DNA of 6,177 nucleotides from Candidatus Acetothermia bacterium (GTDB lineage Bacteria > Bipolaricaulota > Bipolaricaulia > RBG-16-55-9 > JANLFV01), in NCBI GenBank assembly GCA_028275195.1, contig JAPWVC010000077.1, positions 1 through 6,177 of the forward strand. The letters run 5' to 3'. The notes beneath the pieces are model-generated. The model saw only the letters and a list, made by a program, of their open reading frames with translations. It was not told the DNA's origin and did no database searches. Of the stretch, positions 5,638 to 6,177 are shown piece after piece (the stretch's first letter is position 1; every line of letters begins with the position of its first letter). A program made the translations under genes and the position numbers.

Positions 5638-6177
5638 GCCCGGAGCCTCGCGCTCACATAGTCGATGGCCCAGACGAGGGCGATGATGAGGATCGTGAAC
5701 ATGCTCGCCTCGGCGAACTGCCAGGCCTTAAGGTAACCGTAGAGCCGCCAGCCGATCCCGCCCCCGCCGACGACCGTGGCCATCCGGACATTGATGTCCC
5801 AGCGGTAGAGTGTGAACGATAAGTAAGGGTTGATGATCTGGGGGATGATCCCATAGCGGATGACCTGGAGGCGGTTCGCTCCCGTGGCGGTGACCGCCTC
5901 GATCGGCCCGGGGTCGATGGACTCCAACTGCTCGGAATAGAGCTTGACCAGGTCGGCGATGGAGTGGAGCCAGAGCGCGAGAGCCCCGGCGAAGGAGCCC
6001 ATCCCCACCCAGACGGCGAAAATGATGGCCCAGATGATCGCGTCCACCGAGCGAGTGAGGCTCGAGATCACCCGGACGAGCATATAGATGAGCCGGGGTA
6101 GCGGGCCGCGCATCAAGTTCCTTGCCGCGAGGAAGGAGAGGGGCATGGCGACGAGGACCCCGAAGACTGTGGCCATC
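5625..6177 (-). CDS. PhnE-like ABC transporter permease, 5' end outside window
   Basis: The C-terminal 183 or more residues of an inner-membrane permease of the phosphonate-transporter PhnE family. The visible part begins inside a membrane helix (VFGVLVAMPLSFLAARN), so codons upstream of the edge, including the first membrane helix, are missing; relatives have about 260-280 residues. The EAA-type loop that docks the ATPase is EAVTATGANRLQVIRYGIIP (93-112 of the visible protein), preceded by YSEQLESIDPG and followed by FTLYRWDINVRMATV, both characteristic of PhnE. A final helix (TILIIALVWAIDYVSARLRAKL) closes the protein. The usual glycine loop TVxGxxGxGGIG is 3 residues shorter here (TVVGGGGIG). 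It is followed 7 bases later by nadC, so they are probably cotranscribed. The substrate may be phosphonate, phosphite or another organophosphorus or small anionic compound; a link to NAD metabolism is possible but not shown. Confidence 0.88.
   Translation of the reverse strand, partial: MATVFGVLVAMPLSFLAARNLMRGPLPRLIYMLVRVISSLTRSVDAIIWAIIFAVWVGMGSFAGALALWLHSIADLVKLYSEQLESIDPGPIEAVTATGANRLQVIRYGIIPQIINPYLSFTLYRWDINVRMATVVGGGGIGWRLYGYLKAWQFAEASMFTILIIALVWAIDYVSARLRAKLA

Noticed and set aside
5268..5822. 184-codon plus-strand open frame opposite nadC and the permease
   Set aside because: It spans the antisense of two different conserved genes and has low-complexity Arg/Ser/Pro composition.
1..6177. 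CRISPR array, tRNA, rRNA or insertion sequence
   Set aside because: No regularly spaced repeats, no cloverleaf or rRNA signatures, and no transposase-like frame or terminal inverted repeats were seen.

Overview
This is a GC-rich bacterial window with five complete genes and one partial gene. It holds the whole set of genes for de novo NAD precursor synthesis (nadC, nadA, nadB), flanked by transport genes and a small regulator module. The phylum cannot be fixed from the sequence. High GC, frequent GGG, CTC and AGG codons, at least one clear leaderless promoter and a PhnE-like protein with an INVRM-type motif fit a poorly sampled, possibly thermophilic lineage of the Chloroflexota or Bipolaricaulota kind. 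That placement is a guess.

Left part (1-780): a two-gene minus-strand operon. A small DUF4160-type protein (495-746) is followed after 6 bases by a protein that joins a DUF2442-like N-terminal domain to an XRE-type helix-turn-helix (6-488). In front of it is a near-consensus sigma-70 promoter (TTGACA, 17 bases, TACAAT) placed so that transcription should begin at the ATG itself. A perfect inverted repeat, TGTATC/GATACA, lies inside this promoter and is a natural candidate operator for the helix-turn-helix protein. The arrangement resembles a self-regulated toxin-antitoxin-like module, but function is unproven. Codon use differs from that of the nad genes.

Middle (781-2066): about 240 bases of non-coding DNA with several inverted repeats, then a plus-strand gene for an exported NMT1/THI5-like (ThiY-type) substrate-binding protein. 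It has its own candidate promoter and ribosome site, but no permease or ATPase partner is adjacent.

Right part (2063-6177): a minus-strand cluster in the order PhnE-like permease (5' end outside the window), nadC, nadA, nadB. Gaps are 7 bases (permease-nadC), 82 bases (nadC-nadA, with a possible internal promoter) and a 4-base overlap (nadA-nadB). NadB oxidises L-aspartate to iminoaspartate, NadA condenses it with dihydroxyacetone phosphate to quinolinate, and NadC converts quinolinate to nicotinate mononucleotide. nadB and the binding-protein gene converge and share a CTAG at their stop codons, leaving no room for a terminator between them.
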